Part shown: in pieces, positions 24,781 to 33,205 of the stretch
Layout of the letters: every line of letters starts with the position of its first letter
Position numbering within the stretch: position 1 is the first letter of the stretch
DNA from: RBG-13-51-18 sp963739395
Lineage (GTDB): Bacteria; Chloroflexota; Dehalococcoidia; Dehalococcoidales; RBG-16-60-22
Reading direction: 5' to 3'
Assembly (NCBI GenBank): GCA_963739395.1
Contig: CAVUAE010000001.1
Location: forward strand, 992,001 to 1,056,000
DNA: 64,000 nucleotides
Translations under genes and position numbers: made by a program
Notes under the pieces: generated by a model
Told to the model about the DNA's origin: nothing
Seen by the model: the letters and a program-made list of their open reading frames with translations, nothing else
Database searches by the model: none

Positions 24781-25566
24781 TTAATTAACATCCAGCGGCG
24801 TTAGCGGCAAACCCCCTCCAGCATTTATGGCTTCGCCGGTAACATAAGAGGAGAGGTTTGACGCCAGGAAAAGAGCCACGCCGGCAATTTCTTCCGGTTC
24901 ACCCATTCGGTGCATCGGTACTTTGTTATCCAGCATTTTTAAGAAAGCTTTTTTCTCTGCCTCGGACTTTCCCTTGAACATATCGGTGAAAAACTCCGAG
25001 CGTATCGGACCCGGTAAAATAGCATTCACCGTGATATTGTATTGCGCTAACTCTAACGCCAAATTGGTCGTTAACCCCAGCACCCCGCCTTTAGCCGCGT
25101 GGTAATGCACGATGGGCGCCGGTGGATGAATGGCGCCCATAGAAGAGATATTGACAATCTTGCCATACTTTTTCTTTTTCATGTAAGGCACTACCGCTTT
25201 ACAGCACAAAAACTGTCCCTTCAAGTTAACGTCAATTACTTTATCCCATGCCTCTTCGGTTGTGTCCTCTATTTTCGCGTCGCCGGAGATTCCGCCGGCA
25301 TTATTAACTAAAATATCGATTTTCCCGAACTCTTTAATGGTCTGTGCCACCATATCAACCACCGCGGCGCTATCAGCCACGTCAGCCGCAATCGCCAGCG
25401 ATTTACGTCCCAGTTCCTTAATTTCTTGCGCCACTTTTTGCGCGCCTTCGATATGTCGCGCATTGACGACGACATCGCAACCCTCGCTGGCGAACTTTAG
25501 AGCGATACCTCGTCCGATTCCCTTAGAGCCCCCGGTAACGAGAGCAACCCTATTTTCTAACAGCAT
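24781..25566 (-). CDS. Short-chain dehydrogenase/reductase (FabG-like)
   Basis: 261 residues from ATG 25566, preferred over an upstream GTG-like extension because AAGGAGG precedes it. TGGSKGIGRGIA is the cofactor loop, NNAGG near 90, and HYHAAKGG holds the catalytic Tyr and Lys (the usual Y-S-A-A-K appears as Y-H-A-A-K). The C-terminal GEAINAGGGLPLTPLD is typical. Substrate unknown. It is divergent from another SDR at 25664. Confidence 0.92.
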   Translation of the reverse strand: MLLENRVALVTGGSKGIGRGIALKFASEGCDVVVNARHIEGAQKVAQEIKELGRKSLAIAADVADSAAVVDMVAQTIKEFGKIDILVNNAGGISGDAKIEDTTEEAWDKVIDVNLKGQFLCCKAVVPYMKKKKYGKIVNISSMGAIHPPAPIVHYHAAKGGVLGLTTNLALELAQYNITVNAILPGPIRSEFFTDMFKGKSEAEKKAFLKMLDNKVPMHRMGEPEEIAGVALFLASNLSSYVTGEAINAGGGLPLTPLDVN

Positions 25567-25663
25567 CTTGCCTCCTTGCCCCATCCGCAACGTGTATTTG
25601 ACGATATTATACCAGCTTTAATATGATATATGGTATCCCGCATTTAAAGGAGTCATTAACACA

Positions 25664-26500
25664 ATGAGCAGCCTTAAAGGAAAAGTCGCTATGGTAACCG
25701 GAGCCGCCAGTAAGAGGGGCATGGGGCACGCCTCCGCCCTTAAGCTGGCTAAAGAGGGAGCGGATATAGTTGTTGCGGATAAAATCGCCGCGCCGAAGAG
25801 CATGTTTCCTGGGGATGAGGGGTGGGGCGGTCTTGATGATATCGTAAAAGAAGCTGAAGGGCTGGGCAGGAAGGGTATGGCGCTAACGTTAGATATTAAC
25901 GTGAGTAAAGAAATCGATGCCGCCATGGATAAAGTCCTCAAGAAATTCGGCAAATTAGATATTTTCGTCCATGCTGCCGCTATTCGAGGTCCCGTAGGCG
26001 TCAACGTCGTCGACCTTTCGGAAAAGGATATTCGTTCAATTATTGAAATCGACCTGGTAGGGGCATTTTTAATCTGCAAGGCAGCCGCTAAGGCGATGAT
26101 AGCCGAAGGAAAAGGCGGGAAAATCGTTATTTATTGCTCGCTGGCAGGGACGCATGGCGTGGCAGGTAGCGCGGCATATTCCGCAGCCAAATGGGGCACC
26201 ATCGGACTGACCAAAAGCCTGGCTCTAGAGCTGGCGAAGTACAAGATAAACGTCAACGGCATAAACCCCGGTATGATTGTCACCAACTTAAGGGATGGGA
26301 CCTTCCAGAAAATGGCGGAAGCCCAAGGCATCACCTGGGAAGAAGCCCGGAAGAAAGACCAGGAGCCTTTATCAAAAATCATTCCCTGGGGCCGTATGGG
26401 CACGCCGGAAGAAGCCGCCGACCTGACCTATTTCTTGGTTTCCGACCTTTCAGCATATATCACGGGAGAGGTAATCGCGCTGGGGGGCGGGGTGACCTAA
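25664..26500 (+). CDS. Short-chain dehydrogenase/reductase
   Basis: 278 residues. The cofactor loop TGAASKRGMGHASALKLA is near residue 13, HAAAI replaces NNAG, and YSAAKWG provides the catalytic Tyr/Lys. It ends ITGEVIALGGGVT. An insertion after strand 2 (SMFPGDEGWGGLDD) sets it apart from the FabG-like copy. It lies 24 bases before the MmgE/PrpD gene and is probably in one operon with it. Confidence 0.92.
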   Translation: MSSLKGKVAMVTGAASKRGMGHASALKLAKEGADIVVADKIAAPKSMFPGDEGWGGLDDIVKEAEGLGRKGMALTLDINVSKEIDAAMDKVLKKFGKLDIFVHAAAIRGPVGVNVVDLSEKDIRSIIEIDLVGAFLICKAAAKAMIAEGKGGKIVIYCSLAGTHGVAGSAAYSAAKWGTIGLTKSLALELAKYKINVNGINPGMIVTNLRDGTFQKMAEAQGITWEEARKKDQEPLSKIIPWGRMGTPEEAADLTYFLVSDLSAYITGEVIALGGGVT

Positions 26501-26524
26501 AGGGACGGGAAAAGGAAATAAGTT

Positions 26525-27904
26525 ATGACGGCGATTAATGACTTCGTGAAACACTTTGTCGCCACCCGCTACGAGGATATCCCCGAGGCTGCCGTAAAAG
26601 CAGTTAAGCAGGAAGTGTTAGATAGTCTGGCGACTGCTTTAGGGGGTTCATCTAAAGCGGGGGTGGGTGAATTAGTGGATATGGTCAAGGAGTGGGGTGG
26701 CTCCAAGCAAAGTACTGTTATCGCTTACGGTCTTAAATGTCCTGCCCCTAACGCCGCCCAGGTTAACGGCACGATGATACACGCTCTTGACTATGACGAT
26801 GGCCACCAGACGGCGCTGGTACATGTTGGGTGCATAACTATCTCTACGGCTTTCGCGGCGGCGGAGCGAATGGGCAAAGTCAGCGGCAAGGAGCTGATAA
26901 CCGCTATCGCTTTAGGCGGGGACTTCCTGTCCCGGCTGGGATTAGCCAGCAAGCCGGGCAAAAACGCTCTATCCTCCGGCTGGCATCCGACAACTCTTTT
27001 TGGTTTTCTCGGTGCGGCGGCGGTTACCGGCAGAATATTCGGTCTCGATGAAGAGAAAATGATTAACGCCATCGGTCTGGCTTATCATCAATGCGGCGGG
27101 GCAGGCAGCGGCGTGGCGGACGGCGCTTTAGCTAAGCGAATGGGACCTGGTCTGGCGGCAAAAGCCGGTTTAACTTCGGCGTTAATGGCAGAAAGAGGCA
27201 TCACCGGCGAAAGAGACGCCCTCGAGGGAAAAGCAGGCATTTTTAAAACTTATATGGGTGGCGATTATGAACCCAAAGCACTGACTGCGGATTTAGGGCG
27301 TCGGTGGGAAGTAGTGAACATCGGGAATAAGCCGTATCCCTGCTGTGGTTTGACCCATGCCTGCATCGATGCCGCGCTGAACCTAAAGTCAAAATATAAC
27401 ATTAAAGTTGACGCAATCAAATCCGTCACTGCCTATGGCGGGCAGGCAATTTATGATTTATCGCAGCCACCGGATATCAAGCAAAATCCCAGGACAATAA
27501 TCGATGCCCAGTTCAGCGTGCCCTGGGTGGTTGCGACAGCTCTGGTTAAAGGCAAAGTGACCGTAGATGATTTTACCGAAGAATCGATTAAAAGACCGGA
27601 AATATTAAACATCGCCCGTAAAGTATCTGGAAAACTGGTGCCATCGATGAACCGACATGGCGTGGGCCCGGGTGGCGTAACGATAACAATACAGGACGAC
27701 AAGGAATACACTGAAGAGGTAGAGCATTGCCTTGGCAGCGTTGCAAGACCGATGACCTTTGAAGATGTGACTAAAAAATTCCGTGAATGTGCCGCCTGTG
27801 CGCTTAAGCCCCTCCCCGCCAGTAAAATTGAAAAAGTAATTGAGTTGGTGAACCGATTAGAAAAGTTGACGGACGCCACCGAAATAATCAGGCTAGTAGG
27901 TTAA
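26525..27904 (+). CDS. MmgE/PrpD family protein
   Basis: 459 residues of the MmgE/PrpD fold (2-methylcitrate dehydratase and relatives such as cis-aconitate decarboxylase). Family marks: VLDSLATALGGS, NGTMIHALDYDDGH near 80, GWHPTTLFGFLGAAA near 160, and KPYPCCGLTH near 275. No methylcitrate synthase or lyase is nearby, so a methylcitrate cycle is not supported. A dehydratase or isomerase acting with the adjacent SDR is an inference. Confidence 0.88.
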   Translation: MTAINDFVKHFVATRYEDIPEAAVKAVKQEVLDSLATALGGSSKAGVGELVDMVKEWGGSKQSTVIAYGLKCPAPNAAQVNGTMIHALDYDDGHQTALVHVGCITISTAFAAAERMGKVSGKELITAIALGGDFLSRLGLASKPGKNALSSGWHPTTLFGFLGAAAVTGRIFGLDEEKMINAIGLAYHQCGGAGSGVADGALAKRMGPGLAAKAGLTSALMAERGITGERDALEGKAGIFKTYMGGDYEPKALTADLGRRWEVVNIGNKPYPCCGLTHACIDAALNLKSKYNIKVDAIKSVTAYGGQAIYDLSQPPDIKQNPRTIIDAQFSVPWVVATALVKGKVTVDDFTEESIKRPEILNIARKVSGKLVPSMNRHGVGPGGVTITIQDDKEYTEEVEHCLGSVARPMTFEDVTKKFRECAACALKPLPASKIEKVIELVNRLEKLTDATEIIRLVG

Positions 27905-27931
27905 GAACGATAATTTTCAGTACTATATAAA

Positions 27932-28003
27932 ATGTCATTCCAGCGAAGGCTGGAATCCATCTTCCCTACCCCACCTGGATTCCGTATCAAGTACGGAATG
28001 ACG
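27932..28003. repeat. Family B dispersed hairpin repeat
   Basis: GTCATTCCAGCGAAGGCTGG-type arm at the start and TGGATTCCGTATCAAGTACGGAATGAC at the end, separated by CCCTACCCCACC. Two hairpins face each other between convergent genes. Confidence 0.75.
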
Positions 28004-28008
28004 TTGGC

Positions 28009-28419
28009 CTAAACATCAAAAATAACCTGCACTTGGTTTTTCGTTTTATCCACTTCAAGCATGTGATAGGTGGCGGACTTAATCCCCGTTTTCAGGTGGT
28101 GGCGCTTGGGGTCATACTTTTCGCCTTTACAGTCAGCCTTCAGATGCCCCTCCCCGAAATCTAATATTTCGAATTTCTTGAAAAGCAGCCCCTCAACATC
28201 AAAGTAATAAAGCAGGCTATTTAACCACTCGAAAAGTAGACCCTCTTTGTCCTCTTCATTTATTTCAATGTGACGTTTTTCTTTTTCTCTTACCTCGTCT
28301 AAATCGACGATGATAGAGAACATGCCGTACGCGGCATTAGCGAAAGCCTCAGCTAAATTTTTGCCGTAAGCTTTTAACCCTATATCTGCCGTATGTTCGA
28401 TTAATTCGAATTTTTTCAT
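28009..28419 (-). CDS. Archease
   Basis: 136 residues. EHTADIGLKAYGKNLAEAFANAA at the N terminus, LLFEWLNSLLYYFD in the middle and GIKSATYHMLEVDKT near the end are archease marks. Archease activates the RNA ligase RtcB by helping guanylylation and metal binding. No rtcB lies in this window. It is convergent with MmgE/PrpD and divergent from the methyltransferase. Confidence 0.93.
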   Translation of the reverse strand: MKKFELIEHTADIGLKAYGKNLAEAFANAAYGMFSIIVDLDEVREKEKRHIEINEEDKEGLLFEWLNSLLYYFDVEGLLFKKFEILDFGEGHLKADCKGEKYDPKRHHLKTGIKSATYHMLEVDKTKNQVQVIFDV

Positions 28420-28508
28420 GTATCAACCCTGCAGTATTTTATGATATCCGCATCCCCACCATAAGTCAAAGCCAGATAGCTGTGATTTATGTTATAATCG
28501 TGGCTAGT

Positions 28509-29372
28509 ATGTCTAATAGTCTTAAAGATATTTTGGCATTAATCGCCCAGTATGCGGACAAGCCTCCTCTGTTTTCGCCCAGCGAACCGGCTGATACGCA
28601 TTTCTGGGACGACCCGCATATTGCCAAGAGCATGTTGGAAGCCCATCTGAACCCCGCCCATGACGCCGCCAGCCGCCGACCGGAAACCATCGAGAAAGAG
28701 GTCAATCACCTTATATCTTCCGGTATTTTAAAGCCCGGTAATCGGGTTCTTGACTTGGGCTGCGGGCCGGGCTTGTACGCAAGCAGGTTTGCGGCTAAAG
28801 GCATCAAAGTTACAGGTATTGATTTTTCCGAAAATTCACTCAAATACGCAATTGTGCAGGCACGCAAACATCATCTCGATATCGAATACCGTTTGCTTAA
28901 CTTCTTCGACTTGAATTATTCCGGAGAATTCGATACCGCCATTCAGGTTGAAGGGGAAATCGGCACTTTTTCCGATGAAAAGAGAGATGTTCTGTTGGCA
29001 AAGCTGCACCGCGCTTTAAAGCCCGGCGGTCTCCTGATTTTTGACGTTGGTACTCCTACACAAAATACTAAAGAAACACCATATAATAGGTGGTACATCG
29101 CCGACGTCGGCTTCTGGCGGCCCGGGCGGCACCTTACTATGGATATGCGCTTCTATTATCCTGAAGACAATGTTTATGTTGACCAGCATATTATTATGGA
29201 CGAAGAAAAAATAACGGTATACCGTATCTGGAACCACATGTATACTCCGGATACTCTGAAACCTGTCCTGGAAAAAGCCGGTTTTAATATCATGCATGTT
29301 TGGAACGACCTTATCGGAACGCCTTATAAAGAAGGCGGAGAATGGCTGGCTATTGTCGCGAGAAAGAGGTAA
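28509..29372 (+). CDS. Class I SAM-dependent methyltransferase
   Basis: 287 residues from ATG 28509. Motif I VLDLGCGPGLYASRF is near residue 85 and GIDFSENSL follows. Substrate unknown. The longer GTG start at 28482 is rejected because an extended -10 (TGTTATAAT, 28490-28498) overlaps that stretch. The transcript would start about 4-6 bases before this ATG, so the mRNA may be leaderless. It ends 3 bases before the HdrD-like gene. Confidence 0.88.
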   Translation: MSNSLKDILALIAQYADKPPLFSPSEPADTHFWDDPHIAKSMLEAHLNPAHDAASRRPETIEKEVNHLISSGILKPGNRVLDLGCGPGLYASRFAAKGIKVTGIDFSENSLKYAIVQARKHHLDIEYRLLNFFDLNYSGEFDTAIQVEGEIGTFSDEKRDVLLAKLHRALKPGGLLIFDVGTPTQNTKETPYNRWYIADVGFWRPGRHLTMDMRFYYPEDNVYVDQHIIMDEEKITVYRIWNHMYTPDTLKPVLEKAGFNIMHVWNDLIGTPYKEGGEWLAIVARKR

Positions 29373-29375
29373 AAC

Positions 29376-31397
29376 ATGACTGAAGCCTCCCGTGAAGCTT
29401 TTTGGAATATCAGCGTTCCATGGCCCATGTGGGTTTTGTCCGTCATCGCCGTCGGTATCCTTTGCTATGGTATTTATATTCACATCAAAAGGTGGCAAGT
29501 TGGCCGACCGGCCAAGCGGGCTAACCACTGGTGGCAAAGGGTGGGTGACTTTATTTCACTGACTATTACCGAGGGCGCGCTGCACCGCAAGTTCTTTGGT
29601 ATCGAAAAACCCGTCAGACCCCGCGAGTTTTACCCGGGCACGATGCACTTCACCATTTTCTGGGGTTTTGTTGTTTTACTTATCGTTACCACCATCGGTA
29701 TCTTTGAAGCGTACATCAGAGGTAATTTTTATCTAGCCCTTTCTCTGGCGGGAGATATCTTCGGCATACTGGCGATTATAGGCGTCCTGATGGCTTTATA
29801 TCGCCGCTATATCTGGAAACCAAAACGACTCGATAATAAGTGGGAAGACCTAACGGCGCTACTGATTATACTGGTTATCCTCCTCACCGGCTTTGTCGTG
29901 GAAGGTTTGCGTATCGCTGTCACCGAACTGTCAACACATCCCGATTGGGCGGTATGGTCGCCGGGAGGCTGGGTTTTCGCTAAGGCTTTTGCCGGCGCCA
30001 GTCAAAGTACCTTGCTAGGCTGGCATGTCGGCTTATGGTGGTTCCATATCGTCCTCTCCTTCTTTCTATTTGCTTATCTCGTTTTCGTTAATTCGCGGCT
30101 GTTTCATATTCTTTGGGACCCGATTAATATTTTCTTTCGAAAACTGGGACCCAAAGGCGCGCTGGCGCCCATCGACATCGAAAAAACGGAGCATTTTGGC
30201 ACCGATAAAATCGAGGACTTCACCTGGAAGCAGCTTATCGACCTCGATGCCTGCACTCGTTGCGGTCGCTGTCAGGACGCCTGTCCGGCATATTTCAGCG
30301 ATAAAAAGCTTAATCCCAAGCAGGTTATCCTGGACCTTAAAAAACACTTTTATGATGTTTATCCCGGCAGTCTTGCCTTGAAGAAAGCAGAAACCCGCCA
30401 GGAAATGCTCGGCGCGGTCGTTACCGACGAAATTATTTGGGACTGCACGACCTGCCGCGCCTGCCAGCAAGCCTGCCCCATTTACATCGAACATGTGGAT
30501 AAGATAGTGGACATGCGTCGTAACCTGGCGATGGAAAAAAGTCGGTTTCCGGAAACCATCCAGGAAACACTGAAAAGTCTCGGCACACGGATGCACCCCT
30601 ATCGCGGCACTACCGCCACACGAACAACTTGGTGCGAGGGATTGAATATCGCAACCGTCGCCGACGCTAAAGATATCGATATCCTTTATTGGGTGGGTTG
30701 CTCTGCGGCATTAGATGACCGCAACATGAAAGTGGCCAAGGCTACCGCTAAAGTCCTGCAGGCAGCTGGAGTTAAATTCGCCATCCTGGGAGATGAAGAG
30801 GCTTGCTGCGGCGACCCTGCCCGGCGCATGGGCGACGAATACCTCTTTCAGACTCTCTGTAAACAGAACATCGAGATTCTAAAAAATCATAATGTTAAAA
30901 AGATATTGACCTCCTGCCCTCATTGCTTTAACAGTTTGAAATATGAATATCCTCAATTCGGCGGCGATTTCGACGTCGTGCATCATACCCAATTCTTTAC
31001 CAGCCTGCTTAAAAACGAACGCCTAAAAATCAAGAACCCCGCCGCTTTAAAAACCGCCTATCACGATTCCTGCTACCTGGGACGTTATAACGATATTTAC
31101 GATGAACCGCGGGAAATATTAAAGGCTGTGAATCACAACAACGTCGAACTGCCGCGTCGCAAGTCTAACAGTTTTTGCTGCGGCGGCGGGGGCGGTCATA
31201 TGTGGATGGAAGAAGACCCGGATAAGCGCGTGAGTGCTCGCCGGATAGAAGAAATTATCAAAGCCGATGTTAAGTGCGTGGCGACCGCCTGCCCTTACTG
31301 CCTCACTATGTTCGATGATGCGCTTAAGGCTAAAGGGGTTGAGGAGACGGTTAAGGCGATGGACCTAAGCGAGTTGCTGGCGAATTCTCTGGAGTAA
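29376..31397 (+). CDS. Membrane cytochrome b-type / HdrD-like Fe-S oxidoreductase
   Basis: 673 residues. Residues 1-250 hold five or six membrane helices of the nitrate-reductase-gamma (NarI) type with candidate heme histidines. Two [4Fe-4S] motifs follow, CTRCGRCQDACP near 291 and CTTCRACQQACP near 354. Two CCG domains, CCGD (about 479) and CCGGGGGH (about 603), bind a non-cubane cluster as in heterodisulfide reductase HdrD. Related fusions pass electrons between menaquinone and ETF or a disulfide. It probably links soluble acyl-CoA redox to the quinone pool here. Confidence 0.88.
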   Translation: MTEASREAFWNISVPWPMWVLSVIAVGILCYGIYIHIKRWQVGRPAKRANHWWQRVGDFISLTITEGALHRKFFGIEKPVRPREFYPGTMHFTIFWGFVVLLIVTTIGIFEAYIRGNFYLALSLAGDIFGILAIIGVLMALYRRYIWKPKRLDNKWEDLTALLIILVILLTGFVVEGLRIAVTELSTHPDWAVWSPGGWVFAKAFAGASQSTLLGWHVGLWWFHIVLSFFLFAYLVFVNSRLFHILWDPINIFFRKLGPKGALAPIDIEKTEHFGTDKIEDFTWKQLIDLDACTRCGRCQDACPAYFSDKKLNPKQVILDLKKHFYDVYPGSLALKKAETRQEMLGAVVTDEIIWDCTTCRACQQACPIYIEHVDKIVDMRRNLAMEKSRFPETIQETLKSLGTRMHPYRGTTATRTTWCEGLNIATVADAKDIDILYWVGCSAALDDRNMKVAKATAKVLQAAGVKFAILGDEEACCGDPARRMGDEYLFQTLCKQNIEILKNHNVKKILTSCPHCFNSLKYEYPQFGGDFDVVHHTQFFTSLLKNERLKIKNPAALKTAYHDSCYLGRYNDIYDEPREILKAVNHNNVELPRRKSNSFCCGGGGGHMWMEEDPDKRVSARRIEEIIKADVKCVATACPYCLTMFDDALKAKGVEETVKAMDLSELLANSLE

Positions 31398-31404
31398 TTA
31401 GGGA

Positions 31405-31541
31405 AATGCGTAATTGCGCAATTTCTCCTGTCATTGCGAGTCACGATGTATCGGGACGTGGCAATCCCTTTGATTAATCTAGACTATGATTGAGATTCTC
31501 ACGGTCGTCCTTTTGCGGAAGGACTTCCTCAGAATGACAAA
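31405..31541. repeat. Family C plus family B dispersed repeats
   Basis: TGCGTAATTGCGCAA (family C) is followed by GTCATTGCGAGTCACGATGTATCGGGACGTGGCAATCC-type family B sequence and ends CAGAATGAC. Non-coding, between convergent genes. No other signal seen in the gap. Confidence 0.7.
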
Positions 31542-31551
31542 CAAAAACGTG

Positions 31552-31983
31552 TTATTGCACTTTCAAAGGTAAAGACACTATCGCCGTGCCGGTGACAGTC
31601 TTTTCACCCTGCGGGTTTTCCGCCCAGATATCTACCCTGGCTAAGTTCTTGCCGTCTTCGACGTATTTTTTAACCACTTTGCCGTTACAGATGATGTCCT
31701 CATTAACTTTGTTCATGCCGCGGTAGCTGCCGTTTAACTTAAGCAGCCTCCCGCCCTCCCCCAGCCAATCGGTCACCATCTGCCCCAGGAACGAAAGCGT
31801 TAGCCACCCATGGACGATTACGCCAGGTAGACCGTTAGCGACGGCGAAATCCTTATCGTAGTGTATCTGGTAGTAGTCTCCGGAAGCGCCGGCGTATTTC
31901 ACAAGCTGCATGGTCGTAGGATATTTGACCAGCGCCGGTATTTCGCCGCCTTCCTGGATATCTTCATAAAATACTTGTGCCAT
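31552..31983 (-). CDS. MaoC-like hydratase subunit
   Basis: 143 residues of the hot-dog fold. The hydratase-2 motif appears as YAGASGDYYQIHYDKDFA (Asp/His dyad) followed by GLPGVIVHGWLTLSFLG. It probably pairs with the MaoC_dehydrat_N-like protein at 32116 to make an R-specific enoyl-CoA or hydroxyacyl hydratase, as the two-part HadA/HadB-type enzymes do. Confidence 0.88.
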   Translation of the reverse strand: MAQVFYEDIQEGGEIPALVKYPTTMQLVKYAGASGDYYQIHYDKDFAVANGLPGVIVHGWLTLSFLGQMVTDWLGEGGRLLKLNGSYRGMNKVNEDIICNGKVVKKYVEDGKNLARVDIWAENPQGEKTVTGTAIVSLPLKVQ

Positions 31984-32013
31984 TTTATATACCTTAAATC
32001 ATCTTACTTTTAG

Positions 32014-32113
32014 CCATTCCGATGCAAATCGGAATCCAGTTAACTCGGAACTGGTATACTTATAACTTCTCTACGCCAATTCTCCTCTGGATACCGACTT
32101 TCGTCGGTATGGC
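32014..32113. repeat. Family B dispersed hairpin repeats
   Basis: CATTCCGATGCAAATCGGAAT and GGATACCGACTTTCGTCGGTAT hairpins separate the two hydratase subunit genes, with AT-rich sequence between. Confidence 0.7.
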
Positions 32114-32115
32114 TA

Positions 32116-32541
32116 TTAATATTTGATGTAGGTGTTTTTCCCCTTAACCACTACTTCGCCGCGCTGGTTCGTATAGGTCATCTCGGTGAACATGAAAAGG
32201 GTGGGACCTTCTGCGCCTGGTACCTGTCGTAGTCGGGTCAGTTTAGCGGTCACGGATATAACATCACCTGCTTTAATGGGCTGGACATATTCTAATTCGC
32301 TTGTCCCGTTGAGGAGACGCTTAAGGGGAATATCGGCGTTAAAGAGCTTGTTTAGCAGAGCTTTAGGCACGAGGGCGGCGGGGAAGGTAGGCGGGGCTTC
32401 CTTAAGCCACCGGGGATTGGGGTCGTCAATAGCCTCGGCGAACTTACGCAGCATGCCCTTCTCAATCTCATAGACTTCCGGTCTGAACTCTACGTTGAGC
32501 AGGCTTTCTAATTCTTTAGTGATTAACGATTCACCCGCCAA
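32116..32541 (-). CDS. MaoC-like hydratase, N-terminal-type subunit (FAS1-like)
   Basis: 141 residues. FAEAIDDPNPRW near residue 30, FPAALVPKALLN and NGTSELEYVQPIKAGDVI near 80 match the FAS1_DH/MaoC_dehydrat_N domain, the non-catalytic half of two-subunit hydratases. It lies upstream of the catalytic-type subunit on the same strand. Confidence 0.85.
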   Translation of the reverse strand: MAGESLITKELESLLNVEFRPEVYEIEKGMLRKFAEAIDDPNPRWLKEAPPTFPAALVPKALLNKLFNADIPLKRLLNGTSELEYVQPIKAGDVISVTAKLTRLRQVPGAEGPTLFMFTEMTYTNQRGEVVVKGKNTYIKY

Positions 32542-32642
32542 GGATTACCTCCGTCTTGTGGTGAGTTTTAGTGTGAGTGGAGTCGAACACTTGTCGAACC
32601 ATAAAACGTTTTATTATAACCTGATGCTTGAAATTTTGCTAT

Positions 32643-33203
32643 TTATCCTCTCAACTTTTTCGCCACTCGAGCGCAGTTCTTGCCGAATTCCCAGACTATC
32701 CGCATCCCCTCCTCGTCTTTAGCCGCCTCGCCTTTTTCCGCCCCGAAAGCTACGTTCCAGTAAATCGAGCCGGGATTAACCATGCCGTTGATATGGAACC
32801 AGAAAAGCAGTTCGGCGAAGGTGAAATTCTGTCCCGCCCGACGCGCCACGACTATCGGTCCCCCGATTTTTCCGGCATATTTCCCGCGAGACATGTAACC
32901 CGCCCGCTCCAGAAGTCCCTTCACCAGCGCTGTGGCAGACCCGTAATATACCGGCGAACCGACGACGATAATATCCACCGCCAGCATCTTTTTATGTATC
33001 GGTTGCAGGTCATCTTTTATCGAGCATTCTCCCGGATGTTCAAAACAGTACCCGCAGGCGTTGCAGCCTCTGATATCAAGTCCCGCCAGTGTTATCAGTT
33101 CCGTTTCCAGCCCTTCTTCCGCTATCGCTTTTAAGCAGTGTGTTACCAGTATTTCCGTGTTGCCGGCTTTTCTGGGGCTGCCGACGATGCCGATTGCTTT
33201 CAC
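32643..33203 (-). CDS. NADPH-dependent FMN reductase / iron-sulfur flavoprotein-like
   Basis: 186 residues. The P-loop-like GIVGSPRKAGNTEILV is at the N terminus, CNACGYCFEHPGEC near 49-62 supplies a Cys cluster, and VVGSPVYYGSATALVKGLLER is a flavodoxin-like core. A paralogue of the protein at 15330. Its start codon is 3 bases from the end of the Obg-NadD gene, so it is probably in that operon. Confidence 0.88.
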   Translation of the reverse strand: MKAIGIVGSPRKAGNTEILVTHCLKAIAEEGLETELITLAGLDIRGCNACGYCFEHPGECSIKDDLQPIHKKMLAVDIIVVGSPVYYGSATALVKGLLERAGYMSRGKYAGKIGGPIVVARRAGQNFTFAELLFWFHINGMVNPGSIYWNVAFGAEKGEAAKDEEGMRIVWEFGKNCARVAKKLRG

Positions 33204-33205
33204 AG